Assembly: GCA_037976565.1 (NCBI GenBank)
Contig: CP137671.1
Location: 22,879,019 to 22,943,018, forward strand
DNA from: Mesocentrotus franciscanus
Lineage: Eukaryota; Echinodermata; Echinoidea; Camarodonta; Strongylocentrotidae
Direction of reading: 5' to 3'
DNA length: 64,000 nucleotides
Each line of letters opens with the position of its first letter. Position 1 is the stretch's first letter. A program made the translations under genes and the position numbers. Under the pieces are notes generated by a model. The model did not search any database. It saw only the letters and a program-made list of their open reading frames with translations, and was not told the origin of the DNA. Shown here in pieces: positions 35,817 to 47,058 of the stretch.

Positions 35817-38800
35817 GATGAATATGAACATGAAAATATATTGATGTCAGTGGTGGATTCAGGGGAGCACAGGGGGCACGTGCCCCCTCCCTCGGTAAAA
35901 AAGGGGGAAAAGGGGAAGTGAAAAAGAAAAGGGAGAAAAGGAGAAAAAGGAGGGGGAAAGAAAAAGAAAGAAAAGGGAAGAGAGAAAGAAGAAGAAAAGA
36001 GGGAGGAGAGAAAAGGGGAGAGGAGAAAAAGGAGGGGGAAAGGAAGAAAGGGAAGAGAGAGGAGAGAAAAGGCGGAAAAGGAAGAAAGGGGAAAGACGGA
36101 GGAAAGAAAAGGGGGAAAAGGAGAATAATGAGAAGGGCAAAAGAAAGGGGGATGAAATTGGGTCATACTCGTTGCTCATCGTTAGCCCTCATGTACATTC
36201 ACAGGGACATTCCTATCAATGTGTCCGACATAATAGATATATTTGCTCGGAATCATCCACGAAAAATACTTCTGCCTAATATGTTCAGTCAATGTGACGT
36301 TACAGGACAAAGTTAAGTTGTCATATCAATGTGTCTGAGGTAATACATGTATATTGGTTTGCTCTAAATCATGAACGACAAATACCTGTGCCTAATATGT
36401 TCAATCAATGTGACGTTATAGGACAAAGTTAAGTCGAACGTGACTAATGCCAAAGATTTTATCTCCTGTTTAACTTCTGACTTATAACTTATAACTTAGT
36501 CTTGAATGACTTTTACGATATACCTATTCTAAGTGCTCTTTCAGCAGATTGTCCTCGCCATTAATCTTGCCACAGTTGCTGGTTTCATTGTCATATTATT
36601 TTCTGTCATCCCTGTGACCGGGAAGAGTACAATTCTGCCTACCACAAAGTTTCTATCCGTTTGACAAGCACTTTTTCCATCGCATACATGTAATGCTTAT
36701 TGCTTCCAGTTTGAACTTCAACCATTTCCCCTTCAATGATTGATTGTGGAAATTGTATATGTTACCGTAATAAGTTGTTAATGTACTTTTAAAGTATTTT
36801 GATGCAAACTGCTAATTAACCATACATGTGGGTCCAGAACTGTCAGCTGCAGTAAGCCCATACTGTGGTCATGTATTTGTCTGATGTCTAATGGTGAAAG
36901 AATTTGAGTTCTCTCAAAGAATCTACTGACATGGAGGACAAGAGTTAATTTTTTATTTCAAGTACATACCACTACCAGTAATTGTATTCAAAGTTTATTG
37001 TAGTTTTCTTTTGTTGGAAACACAAATCCTTTGCACATGCAAATATTGATATATATTTCATTCTTTATCTTTTTTAGTAAAAATGATATAAAGAAATTGT
37101 GTTTGGATATCAAATTTCATGAAATGTTCATGAACAGAGCATCTTTTCCTGTGATTTGTTCACATAGTTGTGAATCTTATGGGCATATAATCAATTGCAT
37201 ATTATCCATGTTGACAGATTTCTAGTCGTGCAATCACTCTCACTCCCCACATCCTTATGCAACAAACATGATGTCATGTGGGACATATGTTTTTTGTGAT
37301 ATCTTCACTTTGTAGAACCTGGTGTTTTTGCAAATAAAAAGCATAATATATAATCATTATTTTTGATCATCTTTCATATTTAATTTCTATGTTAACAGCA
37401 TTTTTAGGGTTTTATTTCATTTATCCACTTTCTACAAGCTGGCACATTAGGGATGAATAATATATGCTGGCTGGATGAATATGAACATGAAAATATATTG
37501 ATGTCAGTGGTGGATTCAGGGGAGCACAGGGGGCACGTGCCCCCTCCCTCGGTAAAAAAGGGGGAAAAGGGGAAGTGAAAAAGAAAAGGGAGAAAAGGAG
37601 AAAAAGGAGGAAAGAAAAAGAAAAGGGAAGAGAGAAAGAAGAAGAAAAGAGGGAGGAGAGAAAAGGGGAGAGGAGAAAAAGGAGGGGGAAAGGAAGAAAG
37701 GGGAAGAGAGAGGAGAGAAAAGGCGGAAAAGGAAGAAAGGGGAAAGACGGAGGAAAGAAAAGGGGGAAAAGGAGAATAATGAGAAGGGCAAAAGAAAGGG
37801 GGATGAAATTGGGTCATACTCGTTGCTCATCGTTAGCCCTCATGTACATTCACAGGGACATTCCTATCAATGTGTCCGACATAATAGATATATTTGCTCG
37901 GAATCATCCACGAAAAATACTTCTGCCTAATATGTTCAGTCAATGTGACGTTACAGGACAAAGTTAAGTTGTCATATCAATGTGTCTGAGGTAATACATG
38001 TATATTGGTTTGCTCTAAATCATGAACGACAAATACCTATGCCTAATATGTTCAGTCAATGTGACGTTATAGGACAAAGTTAAGTCGAACGTGACTAATG
38101 CCAAAGATTTTATCTCCTGTTTAACTTCTGACTTATAACTTATAACTTAGTCTTGAATGACTTTTACGATATACCTATTCTAAGTGCTCTTTCAGCAGAT
38201 TGTCCTCGCCATTAATCTTGCCACAGTTGCTGGTTTCATTGTCATATTATTTTCTGTCATCCCTGTGACCGGGAAGAGTACAATTCTGCCTACCACAAAG
38301 TTTCTATCCGTTTGACAAGCACTTTTTCCATCGCATACATGTAATGCTTATTGCTTCCAGTTTGAACTTCAACCATTTCCCCTTCAATGATTGATTGTGG
38401 AAATTGTATATGTTACCGTAATAAGTTGTTAATGTACTTTTAAAGTATTTTGATGCAAACTGCTAATTAACCATACATGTGGGTCCAGAACTGTCAGCTG
38501 CAGTAAGCCCATACTGTGGTCATGTATTTGTCTTATGTCTAATGGTGAAAAATTTGAGTTCTCTCAAAGAATCTACTGACATGGAGGACAAGAGTTAATT
38601 TTTTATTTCAAGTACATACCACTACCAGTAATTGTATTCAAAGTTTATTGTAGTTTTCTTTTGTTGGAAACACAAATCCTTTGCACATGCAAATATTGAT
38701 ATATATTTCATTCTATATCTTTTTTAGTGAAAATGATATAAAGAAATTGTGTTTGGATATCAAATTTCATGAAATGTTCATGAACAGAGCATCTTTTCCT

Positions 38801-39122
38801 GTGATTTGTTCACATAGTTGTGAATCTTATGGCCATATAATCAATTGCATATTATCCATGTTGACAGATTTCTAGTCGTGCAATCACTCTCACTCCTCAC
38901 ATCCTTATGCAACAAACATGATGTCATGTGGGACATATGTTTTTTGTGATATCTTCACTTTGTAGAACCTGGTGTTTTTGCAAATAAAAAGCATAATATA
39001 TAATCATTTTTTTTATCATCTTTCATATTTAATTTCTATGTTAACAGCATTTTTAGGGTTTCATTTCATTTATCCACTTTCTACAAGCTGGCACATTAGG
39101 GATGAATGATATATGCTGGCTG
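35817..39122 (+). repeat. 1.65-kb tandem duplication
   Basis: Units 35817-37473 (1657 bp) and 37474-39122 (1649 bp) are nearly identical; differences are a few substitutions and indels, mostly in the GA-rich tract. Each unit begins with 31 bases of target flank and then the left end of the hAT-like element, so the duplication came after insertion. Within each unit a segment of about 105 bp is itself repeated (36214-36316 and 36329-36432). Confidence 0.9.
36545..36664 (+). other. Possible captured exon with a hydrophobic segment
   Basis: After TGCTCTTTCAG, a fair 3' splice site, an open stretch encodes QIVLAINLATVAGFIVILF followed by about 20 polar residues and TGA. The twin in the second unit is 38196-38315 and is identical over this stretch. 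It could be a terminal exon fragment of a membrane protein picked up by the transposon, or chance. No upstream exon was found. Confidence 0.2.
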
Positions 39123-39374
39123 GAAGTTACGGAAATATGTTCGGAAAGAAGTGGATTTCAGCTGCAATGATATTAATATGTTGGTAGACCTCCGACCAGA
39201 CATTTTCCCCTCAGAGTGTAAATTGATGAAAATGTCTGGAAGGAAATTGAGATATAACAGTTCCCTAACTTTGTCAAACCATAATTCTGAAATGAAAACA
39301 TACTTGAGTCTATACGTGCTGTAATTAAGAATAATATTTTGAAAAGATCTTCCATCTAATTAAGACAAAGCATC

Positions 39375-39443
39375 TCTTGTTAAAATCAATTGCATGAATA
39401 GAAATAGATTCTATTTCTATTCATGCAATTGATTTTAACAAGA
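39375..39443. repeat. Perfect 33-bp inverted repeat with a 3-base loop
   Basis: Left arm 39375-39407, loop ATT 39408-39410, right arm 39411-39443, with no mismatch. The arms begin and end with TCTTGTTAAAATC and its complement. Such a perfect young palindrome could be a replication-slippage product or an assembly artefact. Confidence 0.9.
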
Positions 39444-40454
39444 AATCAAACTTCTTTGTCGTTTTACCCTAGAAGGACCAGTTGTCTTTATACAAAAATT
39501 AATCGCTATTTACAAGGAAATAAAGATGTTTTAGGCCGATTTGAGAGGAGGCCTTTATATTCCATCAAACTAAGCGAGAAACAAACTCAAAACTTACTTT
39601 CATTTGTGAATTACGACACACAAAATATGGGGTCCCTCTTGCCAGGCGTGTAGCACCCCCAAAAAAAAAAAAAAAAAAGCACAAGAAAAACAAAAAAAAG
39701 AGAGAGTTTTTGTTAAAGTTAAAGGAGAAAGGAAACAAATGAAAGAGAATTATCAACGATAGAAGAGAGGTGCGAGAGCATGAGGAATTGCATTTCTTTT
39801 AAAAGAATAATGGGATAACAACACAGTTTATACACTCGAGATAATTTTTGCAAGTACTATACTGGTGAAGTTCCAGACAACCGTCTTTGTGCATTGTGCA
39901 GCAACGAAGCATATACAACGTCGCGAGATCACTGTTCTCTAACTTCTAACCAATCAGAATGCCTCGTTTTTTCCAGGAAGTGCCGGTGGACAATTATGCG
40001 CCAAATGGGGTTCTCAAATTGCAAAAGATCCCTACTTTTGAAGGGGGTAGGAGACAGCAATTTACGTCATATTACTCCAGGAAGTGCCTGAAAATGTGCC
40101 TAAAGTGGTTCTAAAATTGCAAATGCTTACTCTGCGAGGGGGTACTGACCCCCTCCCAGACCCACCTCCGCTTGGCCGCTCCGCTCCCTCGCCGCTGGCG
40201 CCTCGACCTGTCGCTTCGCTCCATCGTTTTTTCATATATTTCACCCTATGCGATTTTGTGCCCCCCCCCCGTAAGAAATTCCTGGATCTGCCAGTGATAA
40301 ATGTCTGACACAGAAATTTATATAAGTATACGAGAGTTACCAATTATAGTAATGGATGTTTAAAGATATCTGGAATGAATATTGAATACTTATTCAGCAC
40401 TGAGAAAAGATCAAACAATGAACTCTGACAGAGTATTGAATTCAAATGAATTAA

Positions 40455-40830
40455 AGGGATCCGGTAACTTTGTCTCAGATTCTGAAACAAAATTCTGGAT
40501 TTAGCTCATGATGCAATGATAATCATAAACCTTTAGGTCAGTCAGGAACCCCATGACTTTTACAAGCTGATCGCCTGTCTGATTATCAAGATATTTATGA
40601 TTGGAATTACAAATTTTGAAAACCATTCGCCTGATGGTTTTCATAACACTATAGTCTATTAGGGAAAACGAGTATGGTAAAACCGGTCAATCAAAGATTT
40701 TTACTTTTTGAGGCACTTCTTGATCATTTTGAAGCGCAATTTTTTTAGGGCTTCATTATTACACCATATCACAGACACTAATAACATGTAGGGGCGTGTA
40801 TCTCAGATTTAACACTGTTAAACGATCCCT
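40455..40830. mobile_element. TTAA-target MITE, copy 1
   Basis: AGGGATCCGG on the left and GATCCCT on the right, flanked by TTAA at 40451-40454 and 40831-40834. D1 has the empty site at about 29878-29890 (GAATTAAGGGTTTTAC), with a single TTAA. 376 bp, non-coding. The TTAA duplication points to a piggyBac-type mobiliser. Confidence 0.82.
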
Positions 40831-43216
40831 TTAAGGGTTTTACATGATTAAATTGAGTCTATGAGTGCATACCATAGATCTGGACCATTATGTCTTATTA
40901 ATTTATGCAGGATCAATAATTTAGAATTTATCAAATATAAGTTTAATGAATTCCAAGTAGGGTTAGAATAGATAGTGTTATTTGATACAAAGAAATTGTT
41001 AAATGAATCATGAAGCAGGTTGTTCATGTATTTTAACACAAAAATCAAACTCTGTTATGCGTTTATATTAAAGATAGCCATGTTTAAATTTAATAAAATG
41101 ATGAGTCTGCATAGGGTAAATTATGGAACCAGCACATATGCGAAGTGTTTTTTTTTTTTTGCAATGAATAAATAGGTTTAACTTTTGTCTTTGCACTTGA
41201 AGCCCACACCAAATTACGATATAAAAAGTATATGGGAAGAAAAGCAAGATGATAATCATATGACAAAACGTGGAAAAGATTGAGGAGTATTTGACGTACT
41301 TATAACATAATAACATGGTACAGCGTTAACTCGTAGTGGTGAAAAACGTAAGTTAGAACACAGAAATTGATATCAATGAATTACAGTAGACTACTAATAC
41401 AATTTAGATTTGGAAAATGCCCTCAATCTTACCCGATTCACTCGTTCAATGTACGTTCACACCGTTCTCGTCCACTCAATCTAAAAGTCCCTAATGTTTC
41501 TTTCTGAACGGCCTAGATTACGGCCACTACCTATATAATAAACCAATCACATGAAGCCATTTGTCCGTTTCTCATAAATGTGATGATTCAGCGCGTTATC
41601 TTGTCATGTGATTGAAATACCTTGTTCTCGACAAATAAATACTGCTCATTTACATAACAAGTCAGAGCAAGAAACAACATTACACATGTATTGTCTCGGT
41701 AGCTAGATCGTATAACAACCAAGACTAATTAAAAAAAAAACTAAGTATAATAAGGTAAAGGATAATATTGAATTATTGAAGAGTTCGGGTGCATCTGCTG
41801 GACACCTCTTTACTATGCTTTTGTAGCACAACCATACAGCAAAAATTAAAGCAAAACAAACGTGAGAAAACATACAAGTGAAAAACATCAAGAGAATTCG
41901 CCTTATTTCGTTGGTCTGTTTCCATTGCTCATTGATCACTGACGATTTTAATACTGAGTTTTCGTCGTCTACCAGCTTTGAACCATTTTATATACTTGAA
42001 AGAGAATATTTAAGTTTCAAAGTTCGTGCATGATTGCTACCTGTCATAAAATCATGAAACTGATAGCCTGTCTGCTTCGATCAACAAATTGTATTTAAAG
42101 ATATTGTCACGTCTGCCACGTCAAACATCCAAAGGATATATTGAATGTACTATGCGTGCCACTAGGGTAAAGGTGAATGTTATCAAGGTGTAAAAAATAT
42201 ATTCCTTATCATATTTTCATGCTTGGTATTAGGGCGCAATACAATTCGACCTTTGTTTCCTAGATAACTGCTATCCATTAATTTTTCATTTATCAGTATA
42301 GACAATGATAAAAATGCATTCAAAGTGGACTTCGCGGATTTGAAAAAAAGGGGTACTTTTTGTTTGAAAGAGCGAGAAAATTCAAGAAAAAGGGGGGCAA
42401 TTTTAGGTGATGTTCGCGGATTTGAAAAAAATGTAATTTGTTGTTGACCGAGATGGTCGGGGAGAGAGGGCGTCCTACAATATTGGGCCCGCCAGAGCCA
42501 TCGATTGGGGGAGTTTGACCAACCCGGTTCGAGTTGGGCACAACATGGCGAATGCTGCTTTGTTGGGCAAGCACAAAATAAAAGAATTTACGTTATGCTG
42601 TGACCAAGTAAAACCAATTTGGCCAAATAGTTTTTTAGTCACGGCACCCATTTTAAGAAATAAAAAATACACACGTTACCCCAATCTCAAATTTTTAACA
42701 GAGAAACGCCGCGCTGGTTCAACGCACTGTACAACTTTTGAAAATCGCCATCTGAAACAAAACTCGACATAACTTGTAAGTCTCAGGTGGTCTGCTTTGT
42801 AAGCTAACAATTGTGACCTTGATGATGATGTAAAATGTGAAAAAGATGCTGATGCTGAAGATAATTGTAGCGGTGGTGGTGATGATGACGATGACGATGA
42901 AGATGATGATGATGATGGTTATGATAGTGATCAATGGAAGTTTTTTGTAACACTTTAGTGTCAATAATATTGATGGGATATCATAAACATGGTAAATGTT
43001 CATGATTTATTGACGCATTTAAATATAACTGTTTAGAAATTTATCATTCAAGTTCGTTGGATGTTCTGGGTCCTACTATAGCCCTTTATCGTGAACAAGC
43101 TTTCCATACGTTGTGCATGACTCCTTTCTTATAATTTGCCTGTGTACAGATCGTATTTCTTTCATTTTGACGTTGACAACCGGATTGCAAGACAATGATT
43201 CGCGATAACAACTTAA

Positions 43217-43595
43217 AGTGACTCGGTAACATTGCCTCAGATCCTGAAACAAAATCCTGGATTTAGCTAATTATGCAATCATAATTATAAACCTTGAGGT
43301 CAGTCAGGAATCCTATGACTTTTACAAGCTGATCGCCTGTCTGCTTATCAAGATATTTAGGATTGGAAATCGGAATTTCATTTTTCGTTTTCCTAACGGT
43401 TTTTATAACACTACAGTCTATTGGGGAAAATGAGTATGGTAAAACCGTTCACTCAAAGATTATTATTTTTTTTGGAGGCACTTCATGATCATTTTGAAGC
43501 TAAATTTTGTTAGGGCTTCAATATTACACCATATTACAGACACTGATAACACGTAGGGCCATGCATCTCAAATTTACCATTGTTAAACGATGGCT
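43217..43595. mobile_element. TTAA-target MITE, copy 2
   Basis: 379 bp, aligned along its whole length with 40455-40830 (shared ACAAGCTGATCGCCTGTCTG), between TTAA at 43213-43216 and TTAA at 43596-43599. Confidence 0.78.
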
Positions 43596-43619
43596 TTAAG
43601 GACAAAATGGGGACCTTAA

Positions 43620-43860
43620 TAGATGAAAGAATGAGAGTATGAACTTTATTTCATAAAGAACAATGTTTACTTATTTCTTTATCATAATATATACTTTGTT
43701 TAGCTTATAAAGGGGTTAGGCTCGACTAGTAAATGTGCTATTATTTGGCCCCTTTTACCAACCAAAAGTTTCTCTTCTTGTATAATTATGTAAACACATT
43801 GTATGAAATGTATTACTGTTTTGCTGTTGGTAAATAAAATCAATCAATCAATCAATCAAA
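43620..43860 (+). mobile_element. Probable non-LTR retrotransposon tail
   Basis: AT-rich sequence ending GTTGGTAAATAAAAT followed by (CAAT)n, the short tandem tail typical of CR1/L2-type elements. No coding part is attached. Confidence 0.4.
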
Positions 43861-43886
43861 ATCAATCAATATATACATTATTAGAT

Positions 43887-43956
43887 GTCGTGGTCTAGTG
43901 GATATGTCGACAGACTGTGGATGACATGGTTCACTGTTCGAGTCTCGCTGCGGCAC
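43887..43956 (+). repeat. tRNA-derived SINE head
   Basis: TCGTGGTCTAGTGGATA and TGTTCGAGTCTCGCTGCGG give A and B boxes. It directly follows the (CAAT)n tail. Stems are only partly pairable, so this is a SINE relic rather than a tRNA gene. Confidence 0.45.
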
Positions 43957-44329
43957 TATTTCCTTTTTCGGCGGAGACTGTCTTTCGAAATTGCACTTCA
44001 GTCATTCAATTTAGAGTATCGGTCGCGGTATTTGGCACTTTTATCATCCAAATTCATTAACAAAAAATCGTGTGCCAAGATTCGATCTAATTCTTCAGAA
44101 ATTTTCGAAGGTGAACTCGGGCATTCCATTGGTTATAGCAGTCAATTTTGCAGTCAATTCATTCGAATTCAGTAACACGGATGTTGTTTACATTTACAGT
44201 AACAAAAGAAACAGAATTCGTTTTTGCGGTTACTTGAGATTTAATAGAGGATGTTTTCTTGTTACCCCGAATATCAACATCATGACAATAACAACAATTA
44301 CAACACGAACTTCCCAACTGAATATAGAA

Positions 44330-44885
44330 GGATAAACCGTCGTAATACTTTTACTTTATATGTTACACTGCTATAATCCCCCCTGGCCATGAAAAAGGCG
44401 ACACTGTTCCGTGCATTGAACTGGCGAACAGTATTACTTTCTTGCCTGGACCAGCGAGTACAGGTTCTACATAACCCCTCCTTGCATTAAAAGAAGGCAA
44501 ACGGGTCCCTGCATTGAACAGGCGAACAGATGCCTTTACAAGCCGGCAGCGGGTACAGGTTATAAAACAAATGACAGGACGGAAAGCCTGTATCATCGGG
44601 GCCCCACCGGCAACAAATTTGTAAGCAACCAATTGGTGCTCTGCAAGATACAGTTGCCAATTCAAGTAGTGCAAATCATATTCTCAAAACACAACCTTCC
44701 CATGAGGTATTCTTTAGCAGTGTGCAATAAATATAATACCCTTTAAATGTATAAATTTATACATATACACATACACATAAATATATATCTGCGAAGAGGC
44801 AAAAATGACCAGAAGATAAGGGAAAAAAGAAACTTGGACGAAGAGTTGTCATAGTTTATCCATGGCAACCCCGTGATCAGTACCA
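44330..44885. repeat. Imperfect direct repeat of about 100 bp, otherwise nothing recognised
   Basis: GCATTGAACTGGCGAACAG near 44413 and GCATTGAACAGGCGAACAG near 44512 head two diverged copies, each followed by a GCGRGTACAGGTT word. No gene. Confidence 0.45.
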
Positions 44886-45275
44886 CCGTCGCGATCTAAC
44901 TCGCTATTTGCATTTTGCCACTTCTAGTGGGAGAGCGCCAACTGTTACAGTAGCGATCTAACTCGCTATTTGAATTTCGCTCTTATATAGGAGAGCGCAG
45001 CAGCCGTAGCGATCTAACACGCTATTTGAATCTTGCCACTACTAGTAGGAGCAAGAACTTCTTGGTAGGAGAGCGCCAGCTGTAGCTAACTAACTCGCTA
45101 TTTGAATTTCGCTCTTATATAGGAGAGCGCAGCAACCGTAGCAATCTAACTCGCTCTTTGAATCTTGCCACTACTAGTATAGTAGGAGAGCGCCAACTGT
45201 AGCGATCTATCTCTTTCGCTCTTATATAGGAGAGCGCAGCAGCCGTAGCGATCTAACCCGTTATTACAGATTTCG
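44886..45275 (+). repeat. Minisatellite of hairpin-forming units
   Basis: Alternating GTAGCGATCTAACTCGCTATTTGAAT and TTCGCTCTTATATAGGAGAGCG modules, repeated about five times with variants and a third module, CCACTACTAGTAGGAG. Each module is itself palindromic (AGCGA/TCGCT, CGCTCT/AGAGCG, CTACTAGTAG). Confidence 0.75.
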
Positions 45276-45779
45276 CTACTATATAGTTTCTAGTAGGAGT
45301 TTGTCGCAACAAATTTCTGCTCTTATATATGAGAGCACAAAATCGCTTTGTTTGCGTGATTATTGTTTCCCCGAGGAGTCCCCTATTTTCACCTCTGGTA
45401 ATTCCCCTTTGTACTTTGACATGTGCTCTTTTTCTTTTCCAATAAGTGTCCTTTTTCCTTTTGATATGTGCCCCCTTTTCCATAAAAAGTGCTCCTAATT
45501 TAAAGCGATTAAGAGCAACTTTTTCTTTAATTTCACCCAAATCTGGCTAGCTACGCTCGCTCGTATTTAAAGTTGATATAATTATGTTTCTTATTAAAGA
45601 CCTTTTCAGTCTTTCATGATTCGATTGTGCTTAAAACCCCATCAGGATTGTTTTTTCCTCTATAAAAGATGTATTTTTTTTTGCACTGCGACCTCGCAAA
45701 TCTCATATTTTTTGCTCGCTCGTTTCGCTCCTCGCAAATAAATATTCATACCATCACACCCAACTGCAAAGTACATGTA

Positions 45780-46639
45780 TGATGTTTAAACAGTATCTTG
45801 GACCATGTGAAGATAGAAACAAACAATGAAGTTATCCCTGATAATGCAATCACAATGTAGGGGTATATACCAATGTCTATAAACTGTATTTTCTTGCTTT
45901 GAGGTCTCCCTTTGTTGGTGCCCCTTTATTGTATTTGTTGGTGCTCCCCCACCCCATTTTTGAACAAAGCTCCGCCGCCCCTGGCCTGCTAAAACCCGTG
46001 AGCATCCCATGCCAATTTACGCTTCGTTCGCTACGCTCTACCTGATTGTAAATACTTTAGCCCCTCACTTTGAAAAACGTTCTGGAGGGCCTGATGTAAG
46101 GTGTTTAAAGCTGTTTGATTAAACTGAAGCCCGACGCCAGTGATTGCTGTCGACCCATTCCAACTGCTGTACTAGTCTTGTACTGACTGATTTTATCAAT
46201 AAAGTGATACCTGAGGTATTTCAATATTAATCACTGACACCTACAGGTACCGGTGTCATGAATACCAGTGTTCTAAAGACTTTTGTTACACCGTCGTACT
46301 TTATCCATGTGGACTGCACACATAGTCCCGTTTATTGTGTTTACAGTCCTTTCCCCAGAACCTCCTAGAAATCCAAGGCTTATCATAAATTTATGCATGA
46401 AAAAGTCACAGATTTTAAATGAAATGCAGGAAAAAAGTATACACCAAATCGCAAGAATTGATTTTGAAAAATCGATTTTTCTTCAGCTTCAAAGGGGGGA
46501 GGGGGGCACATCCCCCTGACCCCTCACACTCCCCCCTGACCCCTCAAGCGCGGAACGCGGCGTTTCATAACGCGCCGCTAAATATTTTCTCACGAATTGC
46601 CCCCCCCCCCACCCCCTCGTCGTCGGTTTGATCCGCCCC
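45780..46639. mobile_element. hAT-like element, diverged copy
   Basis: Matches 53694-54661, including GTACTAGTCTTGTACTGACTG, the ACACATAGTCCCG block and the GCGGAACGCGGC block, and ends GATCCGCCCCTGG. The left end is not found. It contains the CGCTCGCTTCGCT-type words common to this family. No transposase. Confidence 0.5.
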
Positions 46640-47058
46640 TGGTATATATATATATATTTTTTTTCATTTCCAGGAACATAAAGGAGTATAACAATAACAA
46701 AGAACACAGGAAAACGAATTACAATAATAAATACAATAACAGAAAAAAGCCATCAACTAATGCCTGAGGATTACCAAAAGAAACTGAGTTTCTGTAGGAG
46801 GCTCTCCTCATTAGTTGATGGTATAATACTTAAATATACACAATATACATAAATGACATAAGATATATATAATTAAATACGAAAAAGATGCAAAAGATAA
46901 ATCATGAGATCATAAATTAATCATGTGTTGTTCAGGTCGTAATTTTTTTTTTTAATACACACTCTGGGTGTCAATTTTGTGTTAAAAGGCGTTATCAATT
47001 GGTGACATAGCGCAAAATAACTCACGAAGAGCCTTAAGAATTAGGTTTACATTGGTTT

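Larger units (their letters stand above)
35848..40296. mobile_element. hAT-like element enlarged by an internal tandem duplication
   Basis: The ends are CAGTGGTGGATTCAGG and, inverted, CACTGGCAGATCCAGG. Flanking 8-mers are ATTGATGT (35840-35847) and ATAAATGT (40297-40304), 6 of 8 matching. Inside are a GA-rich tract (about 35900-36130 and 37560-37790), a 1.65-kb tandem duplication, and unique sequence at 39123-40296 with a perfect palindrome. No recognisable transposase; short frames near 39110-39330 and 39420-39650 have no domain that I recognise. Confidence 0.55.
34857..42700 (+). repeat. Segmental duplication, copy D2
   Basis: Second copy of the D1 segment, placed directly after it. Its private insertions are a GAT microsatellite (about 35755-35820), the hAT-like element 35848-40296 and the MITE 40455-40830. 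No host gene recognised. Confidence 0.75.

Noticed and set aside
35684..36316. Open frames rich in Lys/Arg/Glu/Gly on one strand and Phe/Pro/Ser/Leu on the other
   Set aside because: Produced by the polypurine tract inside a transposon, and duplicated at 37404-37967.
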